NCBI GenBank assembly: GCA_003550325.1
Contig: QKWP01000040.1
Span: 337,856 to 401,855 of the forward strand
Direction of reading: 5' to 3'
Length of the DNA stretch: 64,000 nucleotides
Source of the DNA: Gigaspora rosea
Taxonomy: Eukaryota > Glomeromycota > Glomeromycetes > Diversisporales > Gigasporaceae
Shown here: one piece after another, positions 20,990 through 32,339 of the stretch
How positions within the stretch are numbered: the first letter of the stretch is position 1
Layout of the letters: each line of letters begins with the position of its first letter
Notes under the pieces: generated by a model
Databases searched by the model: none
What the model was told of the DNA's origin: nothing
Seen by the model: the letters and a program-made list of their open reading frames with translations, nothing else
Translations under genes and position numbers: made by a program

Positions 20990-22259
20990 GTTCTTATGTC
21001 TGTTTTTCGTAATATTTAGCAAGTCTATCACTATTATAATATTTCTGTAAGGTTTTTTCTTTCATATCTCGAAGTTTATAAGCACCATTGTTTAATTTCG
21101 CTTGAATTATAAAGGGTCCAATTCTTTTATCCTCAAATTTAGCAGAGCAAGACATTTCTATTTCTTTTCGTTGTATCCATACTTTTTCTCCAATTTCAAA
21201 GGTTTCTTTTTTCACCTTTTTATCGAAGTACTTTTTCTGTTTTTCTTGTGATTTTCTAGTATTTTCTCGGGCTTCTTCTTGTATGGTTGGTAATTTGTCT
21301 ATTAATTCATAAGCTCATTGTAATATACTGTCTTGTATATTAATTTCTGTATCCTTAATTACTTTAGGATATACAGGAATAAGTGCTTCTATGGGTAGCA
21401 TGGCTTATCTACCATAAACTAACTGGAATGGAGTGTATCCAGTAGTAGCATGTCTCTTTGTTCGATAAGCTAAAAGAACATCAAGTATGTGTAAATCCAA
21501 ATCATCTGTTTCTTTTACTTTCGCGAGAGATTCACATAATGTTCGATTAAGTCTTTCAACCATTCCATTTGTCTGTGGGTGGTATGGTGAAGGGAATTTA
21601 TATTTGATGAGAAACTTTTCATATAGAATCCGTATAGTTTCGCTAATAAAGTTTCTTCCTTGGTTAGAAAGTATAATCTTTGGGGTTCCGTGTCTACAGA
21701 TAATTTCTTCAAAAATAAATCATGCGAGAGTATCGGCTCCAGCATCAGGGACAGCTTTGGCTTCTGGCCATCTTGTTAGATAGTCAGTAGCAACAATGAT
21801 GTAACGATTGGTTTGAGCAGTTATAGGTAAGGGTCCGACAAGGTCAATTCCAATCCTTTCAAAAGCACGTCCTATTTGGATAAGATGAAGAGGTTCTTTT
21901 CTGAGTCCTTTAAGTCTCTTTTGGCATATTTCACAAGTCTTTAAATATTCTTGGACGTCTCGATACATTTGATCCCAATAATATCGTTCAGCTATTTTAT
22001 AGTACATAGCATCAGTTTCCAAATGTCCAGCAGTAGGGTGTTTATGCATCATGTATAGGATCAGTTCTACTTCTGTCCATTTAATAACTCGAAAGGGGTG
22101 TTCTGAATCTTTTCGGTTCTTCTTATATAAGAGGTTATGTCTAATTTCAAAATATCTAGCCTGGTTAATTAGTTGTTTCTTTTCATAGTCTGTAAATTCG
22201 TCTGGTAACTTGTCTGATTCTAGGTAATTATAAAGTTGGTTATATTGGTTTAAATTCAT
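20990..22259 (-). pseudogene. Integrase region of copy A
   Basis: The N-terminal part shows a His/Cys zinc-binding arrangement (HPTAGH followed by CEICQ) near 22045-21930. The catalytic core begins with GIDLVGPLP and ATDYLTRWPEAKAVPD. Near 21215-20994 lies a segment like the C-terminal GPY/F-type module (KRIGPFIIQAKLNNGAYKL). Integrase inserts the cDNA into chromosomes. The region is broken. Confidence 0.85.
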
Positions 22260-23697
22260 GATTTAGATGATTTAATTGTCTGGGTCGGTAGGCGTGATAG
22301 AGCATCAACATTAGAGTGGATTCTTCCAGGTTTGTGAAAGATTTCAAAGTTATAAGGTTGGAGTTTAAGAATCCATCTTCCAATTCTTCCTTTAGGTTCA
22401 GAAGTACGTAGCCATTTCAATGCTGAATGGTCTGTAACTAAGATGAACTTGGTAGCGCCTAGGTATTTATGAAAGTGTTTGATTGCCCATACTACAGCAG
22501 CACATTCTAGTTCGGTTGCGCCGTAGTTTACTTCTTTTTTTCGTAGACTTTTGCTTGCATAGGCAATGGGGTGTTCCTTATGATTTTGGTCCAATTGACT
22601 GAGAGTAGCACCAAATCCATAGTAAGAAGCATCGGTGGCCAAGATAAAGGTCTTTCTGAAATTAGGGTAGGCTAATATAGGGGCAGCAGTAAGTCGGTCT
22701 TTTAGTTCATTAAAAGCTTCCTGTTGAATATGGGTCCATCGATATGGTTCGTCTTTTTGTAACAATCGATTTAAGGGTTTAGCAATAGCAGAGAAATTTT
22801 GGATAAATTGTCTATAGTATCCAGCTAATCCCAAGAATGAGCGAAGTTGGGTTATATTCTGCGGTGGTTGGATCTTTTGTACGGCTTCAATTTTGGTAGG
22901 GTCAGGGGCTATTCCACTAGGTGCAATTATATGGCCTAAGAAGGGTAATCTTTGCATCCAAAAGTTACATTTCTCGATATTAAGTCGCAAACCAGCTTGT
23001 TTGATTCTGTGAAACACTTCATTCAAGTGCTTCAGGTGGTCATCGAATGTTCGAGAGTATACTATAGTATCATCCAAGTATACTACTACAAATTTCCAAG
23101 CAATCCCTTCATAAACTCGGTCCATTAGTCTTTGGAACGTAGCAGGGGCATTACAAAGTCCAAAAGGCATCACATTGAACTCGTACGTTCCATAGCGAGT
23201 TACAAAAGCAGTCTTTTCTTTATCACGAGGGTGCATAGCTACTTGCCAATATCCACTTGCAAGGTCCAAAGTAGAAAACTAATGCGATCCAGCAAGAGTA
23301 TTTAACATTTCATCAATACGAGGTAGAGGGTATGCATCCTTTTTAGTAACATTGTTAAGTTTTTGGTAGTCTACACAGAAGCGTAATTTGCCATTTTTCT
23401 TCTTGACTAGAACAACAGAGAAGTCCAGGGACTATTCGAAGGTCGGATAAGTTTATGTTTAATCATTCGTTGGATTTCCTCTTTAATAAATATCTGTTCA
23501 CTTGAAGGTATAGAATAGGGTCTAGAGCGAATAGGTGGTACATCATCTGTAAAAATACAATGAGAAACTAAGTCAGTCCTTCCTAATTCATTAATGTCTG
23601 TTGCGAAAATGTCTGCAAATTTCTCAAGTAAGTGTCTAAATTTAAGTCCTTGATCTGCAGCAAGAGGACCTGTGTTTAATGAGGTAGTTGGGGTCAA
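22256..23697 (-). pseudogene. Reverse transcriptase and RNase H region of copy A
   Basis: RT motifs include LASGYWQVAMHP, the palm motif VVYLDDTIVYS, and MPFGLCNAPATFQRLMD. RNase H follows with FILATDASYYGFGATLSQ and ELECAAVVWAIKHF. It copies the element RNA into DNA. The RT-RH block is the best preserved part and gives the Ty3/gypsy assignment. It belongs to a broken element. Confidence 0.92.
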
Positions 23698-24442
23698 CGT
23701 ATATTCCTCATAGAGGATAAGGGTGTCTATACTATATACAGGGTAGGTACTAAATTTATAGGGTGTTCAGGGGTTTAAGAGGTCTGTTAATACAGTTATC
23801 TGAGTCAACAGGTAGTTTGCCATCATGCCTAGGATTATCTAAAAATTTGTATTTGCGAACAGAGTAGCAAGGGTTTCAGTTCTCTGTTGTAGGTACTGGG
23901 TGTCTTGGTGAATAAGGCGAAGCAATTGTTGATTAAAGTTTTCAAGTTTTTGGACTTGTTGTTGAAGTTGTTCAATGGTCTGGTTCTCTTGGACAACTTG
24001 TTTTTGTAATATTTCAAAAACTTCGATAGTGACAATAGTTTGGTCATTTTGAGTAGGTTCTAGTAGTATAATGTCCGGTTCTGGTTTGAATATTGGTGGT
24101 GGTGGAGGTACACATTCTGTACAGTATCCATCATGTTCATCAAGTTCTTTCTGGTGCTTAACATGAAGACATTCCTTGTAGAGATCAATAGGGGTGTCTA
24201 AGAAGTTTCTTCTAAGATTAGCAAGAGCAGTTTCTTTACAGAATTCAGGATGGCTAGTGTCGAAGGAAATTTCAAGGGTCTGTTGTAATTAAAATTCTCA
24301 TTCTCTTCTAATATACCATGTTCAGCACAAAGTACTAATTGCATTTCTTCCTGACTTCAAGGTTGGTTAATACGATCAGCATTAAAGGTTCTAAGACTTC
24401 AGTCAGGCTTTGGTCTAATTCTTGTAAGAAAATCTTTGCAAG
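23698..24442 (-). other. Linker between knuckle array and RT (copy A)
   Basis: Coding-like sequence on the element strand with Gln/Leu-rich, coiled-coil-like text. No known domain. It corresponds to about 61250-62010 in copy B. Confidence 0.5.
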
Positions 24443-25789
24443 TCAGAAGATACGGGTCTGGTTCATTTTATACTGAGATCTAGCACTTCTGTTGGACTCG
24501 GTATAATGTCTGATTCTGGTCCACAAATTATAATTTGCATTGTAAAGAACATCCTGTCCTGCTTTATAAGCATAGAGGTGTTCAAGATCACAAAACCCAA
24601 AGGCTTGTTCTAGGCTTTCTAAATTATTCATTTTAGAGGTAGGTCTAGTTTCTCTACAGAATTTACATTGGACAAGGGTTCCACGTTCTTCTCCGTGACT
24701 ATAATAATATATACGTTGAGGGTCATCAAGAGGGAGTTCATAATAATAGTCAGAGACACATCCTCGGCAAACAAACTGATTGTTAAGAACTTGTAGGTCT
24801 TCTGGTCTATTTGGTTTCTTGCAGTGACAGCAGTGGTGAGTACGCCTTGTACTAAAGTTATACATTCGACGGGCTTCAATATCATCCGGATTACATCCAC
24901 ATTGGCAAATTCGGTTCTGTTCCTTAAGGGCTCCAAAAGAACAGTCAACGGCAATATGTCCAGTTGCTCTACAGGTATGACAAATATTTTCAGGGCAGTT
25001 TCGGTACAAATGGTCATTACCATTGCAGGTACGGCAAGAGGTCCGCTTTGGTACTTGTTGTGGGCAGTGGACAGCAATATGTCCATCCTGTCGACAGCGA
25101 TTACAACGGTTGGTAGGGCAGTTGGCAAAGAGATGTTCAGGTGAGCCACAATTGCCACATACACGAGAGTTAGGAGGGGCACGCTTTCTATGTCTAGGCT
25201 GGTGGATAATCCATGGGTTGGTATCATCATCAGAGGTAGGGGTAATGTCTGGTTCATGGGTGGTGATAAAAGCATAAGCTTCTTGAGGGACTAAGTATTC
25301 CTGTTCATAAGTGTCTAATTCAGCAGGGTCGGTAACAGTAGGTTGTGAGGGTAATGGTTGGTTACTTTCATAGGAAGTAGGAACGGTATGTTTCTTGTTT
25401 TTCCACTTAAAAGAGTAGCATCCATTTTTCCAATTGTAACTGGCTTCAACTTTCTTTGACCAGTCATTTCCAAGCAATAATGAGTAAGAGGTGGCAGGGA
25501 CTACTTCAACGGTAATAGGAATAATAGCACCATCTATTTCTATAGGTAAGTCTCGAATAATTCCCAAAGGACGAGAAGGGGTTCCAGTAGCAGGTATGAT
25601 AAGGCTAAGAGAGGCTTGTTCTATTTTTAATCCTAGATCTTGGACTAATTGGTGTGCGATCATGCTGATAGAGGCTCCACTGTCAATAATAGCTTCTTGT
25701 GGTTTTTGATTGATTTTAACATTACATTTGACAGGTGTAGTATAAGCAGATGTCTGGATCAAATTAGCAGTTTTAGCTTCTTCGTACAA
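24443..25789 (-). pseudogene. Protease plus zinc-knuckle array of copy A
   Basis: An aspartic protease with the active-site motif AIIDSGASISMIAH and the fold segment SYSLLLGNDW occupies roughly residues 20-120 of this open stretch. After it come four consecutive C-x2-C-x4-H-x4-C knuckles (about residues 208-285: CGNCGSPEHLFANC, CNRCRQDGHIAVHC, CRTCNGNDHLYRNC, CHTCRATGHIAVDC). Further Cys pairs follow (CQCGC, CCHC, CRGC, CKFC). Knuckles normally sit at the end of Gag; a second array between protease and RT is unusual. The same order is present in copy B. Part of a broken element. Confidence 0.85.
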
Positions 25790-25824
25790 GTAAGAAGATA
25801 GTGCAGTACGAACAGAAGGGTTGT

Positions 25825-27772
25825 CTAGGAACGTTTCCCATTTTTGTGGACTAAGAGGTGAGTTGGTAGTGGTAGTGGTAGAAGGAGTTCCATCAAGATA
25901 GTTAACATTTCTGTAGTAGGGTGAGGGGGTTCGGTTGCTAGGTCTCCAAGAAGAAGATCGGTCTCGACTTCTAGATCGGTAGTCATCTCGATCATTACGA
26001 TTATTTCTATTTCTAGAGCGGCTTCGGTCTCTATTGTAATAATCTCGGTCTCTATTATCTTGACTTCTAGATCTGTTTCTATAAGAGTCACGTCGATAGT
26101 TGTTATTATTGGACTGTCTGTTTCTTCCTCGTTCATTACTTTGATTCTTCTTTTTAAGACGACAATGTGCAATAAAGTGTCCGGTTCAACCACAATAATG
26201 GCAGGTAGGAGGTTGTTTAATCGGATTGGCTTGTTTAGGGGAATCAGCATAGTTTACCGAGAGGTTAGCAGGTGGTTGCTTCTGCGCGAGGTTAATACTA
26301 AGTTGAGCGATTTGTTCAGTTAGTTGTTTAATGGCTTGGTCTGTATCGGTATTAGGAGAAGCCATAAGTTTTCCAGTTTCCCATTTATGAGCAGTTTTCA
26401 TAGCAGCATCAAGATCAGCAGGTTCAGAGGCTTGTACATTTATAGCAAACTCAGGACGAAGGCCTTGGATAAAGAGTTGGATTACAAAGTCATCAGGGAA
26501 GTCATCGTCAGGGTCAACATGTCGCTTCAGTTTTCTGAACCGGTTAATATAGTCATCAACTGAGTTGGCACCTTGTTTGACATCAAAAAGTTGCTTTTGC
26601 CACATAACTTTCTGTTTTGGGGTAACAAATCGGTCTAGGAACAGGTGTTTAAAACTAGTATCTTGATTATCCTTATCACTAAAAACAGTGGGCTTAGTGG
26701 TAAGGGAGGAAAACCAGTCTAAGGCAATTCCTTTCAAGTAGACAGGGACAAGTTCTAATTTCCGGGCAGCATTTCATCAGTTAGCAACGACAGCATGCTT
26801 GAATTCTGAATACCATTCGAGTGGGTCTTGGGTTCCATCTCCATTAAAGAAATTAACAGGAAGAAGATTCCTTTCAACTCCTCCATGTACAAACGCAGCA
26901 GCTAAGGTATTAATAGCAGTAGCAGCATCAGCAATCGCTCGTTCAGCTATAATGGGAGGTGAGTTGTCTACAGGTGAGGTTAGGGAAGGTTCTTGGTCTT
27001 CTTCACTAGTTTCTTCAGTAGTATCTGGTAAAAGTCTATCTAAATTAAAAGTAGAGGTAGTTTCAAAGAAATTTTCAAGGTCTATATCTTGTTGATTAGG
27101 TGCTAAAACTGTAGGACTTGCAGGTAGGCTAGTATGTTGGAACGAAGGGGTGTGAGAGCTAAGATCACTATTATGTTCACTATAAGAGAGTAGGTTAAAA
27201 CCAAGAGGAGTAGAGGGGCGATCCTCAGGGGTAGTAAGAAGAGGTACAGTGTTAAAAGTAGGGCTAGATCCTTCGATAATAGAATATCCTAAGTCCGGAT
27301 ATCGAGGGTTATAGTTTTCAGTATCGGTGTCTAAGTATGGGTCAAAAGTAGTATAGTCCGCAAAATCAAGAGGAGGTAAAGTTGTTCGATGGGTAAAGCG
27401 TTGAAGAATAGCAAGAGCAATTTCTCTTGGGTTGTCAAGTTCTATTTGATATCGGCAGCTAAAAATAATATCTCGAATACAAGCACGGATAGTAGCAGGG
27501 TCTCTAGTAGCAGTCAGGCGAATAAAGTTTCCAGTAGTTTGAGAGGTATAGGAATCAGCGGAGTAGGTACCAGAATACCAATGCCAAAATCTTCCAAAAG
27601 GTGTTCGAGCAAAAACACGACCACTAGAGCGAGGGGGAGGATAACACTCTTGACAAGAAAGATCAGGAGCACGTAGTTGGAGAGAGTGAAATGGAAGAGC
27701 AGAGTTTTGATGATGTTCTACTAGGTGGTTTCTAATATATCGATTATATAATTCGTTAATATCAGTAGTCAT
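25825..27772 (-). pseudogene. gag region of copy A
   Basis: It starts at the ATG at 27772 (MTTDINELYNRYIRNHLVEH). An acidic, Ser/Thr-rich middle is followed by a capsid-type retrotransposon Gag segment (DDYINRFRKLKRHVDPDDDF, FVIQLFIQGLRPEFA). A single CCHC knuckle lies near 26190-26150 (CHYCG ... HFIAHC), and an Arg/Asp/Ser-rich stretch follows. Gag forms the virus-like particle. The region is broken. Confidence 0.85.
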
Positions 27773-27840
27773 ATGCCTTATGACTCCTGACTAAATCTCA
27801 AAATAATTAATTGTTAGTAATATCTTGTTAGTAAGTTTAG

Positions 27841-28035
27841 TTAAATAGATAGAATCCTTGGGCAAAGAGTCTTCCAGGATGAACAGCAGCAGCAAATGTT
27901 ATGAGAAATAAACAGCAATTAAAATAAATAGAGTCCTTGGGCAAAGAGTCTTCCAGGACGAACGGCAGCAGCAAAATAGGTTTTATAGAGTCCGTGGGCA
28001 AAGAGACTTCCAGGACGAACAGCAGCAGCTAGAGT
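27841..28035 (-). repeat. Leader repeats of copy A
   Basis: Three copies of a 45-60-bp unit built on GTCCTTGGGCAAAGAGTCTT followed by CCAGGACGAACGGCAGCAGC lie between the primer-binding-like site (about 28085-28103) and gag. The same three-fold repeat is in copy B (57180-57350). Confidence 0.85.
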
Positions 28036-28103
28036 TGTAGAGGTTTTCAAATATCTTCAATAATATCCAAATGTTTTAAATGATTCCGCCAGAAGGCACC
28101 AAA

Positions 28104-28808
28104 TGTTACAGTAGGGAGGCCTTCTTTTACTCCTTACTATAACAACGACACGGCTACAGGGATCCTTTATCGGTTTATAGCGGTGTCCAAGAGGTAGGTA
28201 TAATTCCTTAGTCTGTAAGAAATTATACTCTTCTCTAAGGGCAGTTCGTGAGAGTATTCAATGAGGAATTATCGATTTTACTATTACTTGATAAAAAACT
28301 TGGTGTAATTAAGATAAATAGTTTCTTTATTAATAATCTAAGATAGGGCTATCCTTAGGTTTCTGTTCCTAAAAAATCCAAGTACAAGATGTATAATAAA
28401 TATAAAAGAAGTGGAGTGTCTTGGTCTAGTTTAACTAAGGGAAATTCTGTGTCTTTAAATACATTTTAGAATAAGCGTTATAAGCGTTGATTTACAATGA
28501 TAAACACTATAATCTACAAGAGCAACATAAGCGTTATAAACGGTATAAGCGTTATAAGCGGTATAAGCGCTATAAGCGTCATAAGCATCATAAGCAGTAT
28601 AAGCGCTATAAGCGTCATAAGCGTTATGCGTGATAATCGTTATAAGCGTTATAATCGTTATAAGCGTTATAATCAGTATAAGCGTTATAAGCGGTATTAA
28701 CTATTCTAACTTCTCAAGATAATAATATAATACAATATAATAAAATATAATAATAAAAATGAAATAATAAAATAATAAGGTAATATAATAAACTATCATT
28801 CTATAACA
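28104..28808 (-). repeat. 5' LTR of copy A
   Basis: LTR of about 705 bp, near-identical to 19399-20107. It includes the (ATAAGCGnT)n array at about 28520-28695. It ends at ...TTCTATAACA on the plus strand, followed by the TTAT duplication. Confidence 0.92.
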
Positions 28809-29039
28809 TTATATTTAATGAAAAAGTCTATTTGTAATAGCCAATAAGGCTATATTAATGTTAAAATAGAGTTGAAGTTAGGGTTAGAGTTAAGATTAAT
28901 ACAGAATTGCGAGAGAATTATTTTTTGTTAGAAGTACAATAGGGGTTATCATAGTAAAATTTTGAGTTATAAATAAAGCTGTTACAAATAAGTGTGTAAC
29001 AGGCTGTTACAAATAGATTCATCCATATTTAATAGATGG

Positions 29040-29412
29040 CAATTAATTAATCAACAATCACTTCATCAATATAATATTCCACTGACAAGCATTCACTAAC
29101 AAGTTCATTTTAGTAACAATTTATTTCACCAAAGCTTATTTTACTGACAAAGTAATTCTGGTCATTTTTGTTAGAATTAGATAGAATTAGATAGAATTTG
29201 AACTAAATTTAGTGTACTTTTTACAAAAACTTGTTAGTGAAATGAGCTTCGGTGAAACAAACTGTCAGTAAGTATTTGTTAGTAAGTATTTGTTAGTAAG
29301 TATTTGTTAGTAAGTATTTGTTAGTAAGTATTTATTAGTAAGTATTTGTTAGTAAGTATTTGTTAGTAAAATGTTATGTCAGTGAAGTGATTGTTGGTAA
29401 AATAATACGAAC
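29040..29412. mobile_element. MITE family B, copy 2
   Basis: TCAACAATCACTTCATCAAT pairs with GTCAGTGAAGTGATTGTTGG. The arms carry the ACTGACAA / TTGTCAGT words. The right arm has an expanded 14-bp tandem repeat (AGTAAGTATTTGTT x 7, 29267-29364) absent from the other copies. Non-coding. Confidence 0.8.
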
Positions 29413-29734
29413 CTATATTTAACATCAATACAATACTAATACAATAATATAAGTTAATTATGTATCTGTTATTGTTTTTTTATCAATTAAATATGATTGG
29501 TTGTATATCACATGATGCAGCCAGACAAACAAACATTTATAGCTCAAACAATTTCGTAAAAATAGAGAGTTTTCTGTTTCGTTCAGACTAACTAGCACAG
29601 CCTATTATCTTATACTCAATCAAAAGCAAGATTTTACTAGTAAACTATATACTCCATTATATTAGCATAACTATGTTCCTAGTATATTTTTTTTTATTAA
29701 ATTTGACTTTTTTTTTAATTTAATTTTTTTTATA

Positions 29735-29860
29735 TTATTGCTCATCATGTACCTCTTCCTTGCATATAATAGTTGTAACCAACTATCTTTATACCTAAGA
29801 TTACATTCTTTCAAATGCTCATTTTATAATTATAATCTATATAGTACACTATGGAATAGG
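29735..29860. repeat. Direct repeat E, left copy
   Basis: TTGCTCATCATGTACCTCTT ... AATCTATATAGTACACTATG. It matches 30117-30240 at most positions. Together with repeat F (29947-30116 and 34372-34546) it frames the satellite region to the right. Confidence 0.75.
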
Positions 29861-29946
29861 GTTACTGAACAAGCTGCAGAAGGTCACATGAGCAGTTTTC
29901 ATTTACTTTCTTTCTTCTTTATTTTTTGGAAGTGGTAGGAGGGATA

Positions 29947-30116
29947 GCTAGATGTACTGTCGAGCAGAAAAACAATCAACAAAAAAGACAATGAATTATC
30001 AGATTACTCAAATACTATTTTTATTATGAGCAAGTTCTGTAACCCTTTTGTCATATGAAATGTCCAGTAACACACAATAATGTACTGCCTTGTGACTTTG
30101 TTTACAAGCGGATTAT
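29947..30116. repeat. Direct repeat F, left copy
   Basis: TACTGTCGAGCAGAAAAACA ... AATAATGTACTGCCTTGTGA, matching 34372-34546 (TACTGTCAAGCAGAAAATTT ... AATAATGTGCTGTCTTGTGA). The two copies lie 4.4 kb apart and bracket the whole satellite block. Confidence 0.75.
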
Positions 30117-30240
30117 TATTATTGCTTATCATGTGCTCCTTTCTTGCACATAATAGTTATAACCAACTATTCTTATATCTAAGGTCACGTCCTCTTAAAT
30201 GCTCATTTTATAATCATAATCTATATAGTACACTGTGAGA
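30117..30240. repeat. Direct repeat E, right copy
   Basis: TTGCTTATCATGTGCTCCTT ... AATCTATATAGTACACTGTG, a diverged copy of 29735-29860. Confidence 0.75.
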
Positions 30241-31605
30241 TTTTTGCTGAGGATCGAGAAGTCCATTTTTTTTTTGTACCTACAAGACTGCATGCCAATT
30301 TTGCAAATTAGTAGTATTCTACAAGATGCTTTAGAAATGTTCTCCTGCATCTAAGAAAATTATTATTGTTATTCCTTTCTTGATATCCTTATATGCATAG
30401 TAATTTCAGAAGCAGTTGCAACCTATAGGCTACAATTTCTCTGAGCATTTCATACTTTCAATTTTTTTTTTTGCACCTCTCAGACTGTATACTAATCCTG
30501 CAAATTGATAGCATTCTATGAGGTGCTTCTGGACCAATAATATCAAGGAGCAGTTGCAAACCTACCTACTCACAGTTCACAATCTGTCTCTGAGCGATTC
30601 AATTTCTTTAATACTACTATCTCCTAATTTCAACCACTTTATATACCCACTTGCTAAAAATATAACCCTTTTGATCATTGAGTCTGTCTAATTTAAGAGC
30701 AGTATAGAGTGTCCATACCTTCTTCAAGCATAAACATATGCATCCTAATATTAGGACATAGCTGCAGGCCTACCTACCCAAAACAAGCAACCTATTCCTG
30801 AGCTATTTATATAGCCCTATAAGAAAATTGGACCAAATTGGCATGGGTTATATTGGATAGGTATTAGTATTTGTGGCCCAGGTCAAGATCCAGATCTGCA
30901 TAGATATGGTTCAAAAAATTGGTACAGATTTCGTGAACCATGTGGGACCATATGCCCATGCCAATTGGACTATAATAGCTCATGTTTTGCAACCATTTAC
31001 TAGTTAAATTTGGCACAGGATTTGGTATGGGTAATGAATGTAAATTTATGTGACCCATAATAATGATGTGGATTAGTATTATTTGACATGTTATTTCATA
31101 TGCCGTAATATTGCATGCTACCTTTTGCCTTAATGTTTGCACTATTTTTACTATACTATTTCATAAATGTTTCTGAGTATGATACAAGGTCTGTGCTATT
31201 TTGAGCATTTCCAACACCAACCTGTACCACAACCTGTACCACTTTTCATATAGGGCAGAGGGCTCCCAGAGTCTCGAGTGGAATACACCAGAATATATTA
31301 GAATCATGGTTAGCTCATATGTCCTATTTCTCTGTATACAATTCTATAGGTATACTTGTCCCTATGTCTACTTTCACATCTATGCAAACCAATTTATACC
31401 AGGGTGTTCTCCAAAAAATTTTGGGTCAGAATATATTGGAATGCCTTGGAATTCTAGTTGGCTAGATCAGTGTTTGATCAATCTTTATTAAAAATCATGA
31501 CAAACTTTACTAATAAAATTATCTTCTTCATTAAGTAACAATACCTAGCTGCTAATTTGCTATAGAATTTGCTAACAACTAGGGCTAAATCTAACTCAGA
31601 TTTGA
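30241..31605. other. Repeat-like intergenic DNA
   Basis: Contains two diverged copies of a unit starting with a T-run and CACCTCTCAGACTGTATACT-like text (about 30265-30335 and 30465-30530). Further moderately complex sequence (30800-31480) has no open gene. Inverted words ATTGGCATGGGTTATATTGG / CCCATGCCAATTGGACTATA at 30837 and 30955 hint at an eroded element. Confidence 0.45.
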
Positions 31606-31862
31606 TATATGAGGGTGAGTCAGTAGAAAAGAGCCAAATTTTTTCTAAGTAAAAGTTTTCTTGACTTTAAGCTTAAATATCTTAACAACCATCTTAATAA
31701 ATTTAATAAATTTTTTTATTTTAATTCTATATAATTTCAAGATTAAAATAAAAAATTTTTTAGCAAATTTGATTAAATAGTTGTCAAGATATTTTAATTT
31801 AAAAATTAAAAAAATTTTGCTAAAAATAATTTGTCCTTTTTTTACTGACTCACCCCCATATC
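31606..31862. mobile_element. MITE family C, copy 2
   Basis: Ends TATATGAGGGTGAGTCAGTA and TTTACTGACTCACCCCCATA. The interior matches 19107-19361. Confidence 0.85.
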
Positions 31863-32035
31863 TGACCCAAAATTTGAAAATGTCCTGTAAAAATCATGTG
31901 AACTTGCAGATTTTTGGTATTAGAACATGGTTATACAATCTGCAACATGCTCTACAAAAAGGTTAGCAAGCATGTTCCAAGCCTTTATGTTTTCAAATTT
32001 TCAAATTTTCTTTTTTTTTATTTCATGTCATTGCA

Positions 32036-32331
32036 AGGACCCCGGACATCTCTCATATAGGTCATAACTGGATTTTGGCCAATTTTGACCTAATTTGCTG
32101 AAAATGACAAAATCTATTTATTTAAATAACTTTTGATATAGTAATCAGAATTGAATGAACTTTCTTTGTTAGATGCGCCTCACTGAATGCTTCATTTTAA
32201 AAAAAAGTTTATTCAAATTGGACCACTGGATGCCAAGATAATTGCCAAAAACTGTTTTTTTGCTTTTCAAATTTCGGGGGTTTTGCTGAAATGCGTAACA
32301 TATGACCTCTGTACTACATGTCCGGGGTCCT
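32036..32331. mobile_element. hAT-like MITE (296 bp)
   Basis: The inverted ends AGGACCCCGGACAT and ATGTCCGGGGTCCT are flanked by the perfect 8-bp duplication TCATTGCA (32028-32035, 32332-32339). Subterminal GGTCATA / TATGACC words are also inverted. No ORF. Confidence 0.92.
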
Positions 32332-32339
32332 TCATTGCA

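Larger units (their letters stand above)
19399..28808 (-). mobile_element. Ty3/gypsy-like LTR retrotransposon, copy A
   Basis: About 9.4 kb on the minus strand, complete end to end but broken (roughly half a dozen reading-frame interruptions by eye). The LTRs are 28104-28808 (5') and 19399-20107 (3'), of the TGTTATAGAA...TACTGTAACA type, flanked by a TTAT 4-bp duplication (19395-19398, 28809-28812). The order from the 5' end is: leader with a tRNA primer-binding-like site next to the LTR, three leader repeats, gag with a CCHC knuckle, aspartic protease, second knuckle array, RT, RNase H, integrase, an extra open segment, 3' LTR. The two LTRs differ by only a few percent by eye, so this insertion is fairly young. 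Protease-RT-RH-IN order places it in the Ty3/gypsy group. Confidence 0.93.

Noticed and set aside
24628-25277. Overlapping frames in the retrotransposon on both strands
   Set aside because: Alternate-frame readings of the protease/knuckle region; the Cys-rich frame is the meaningful one.
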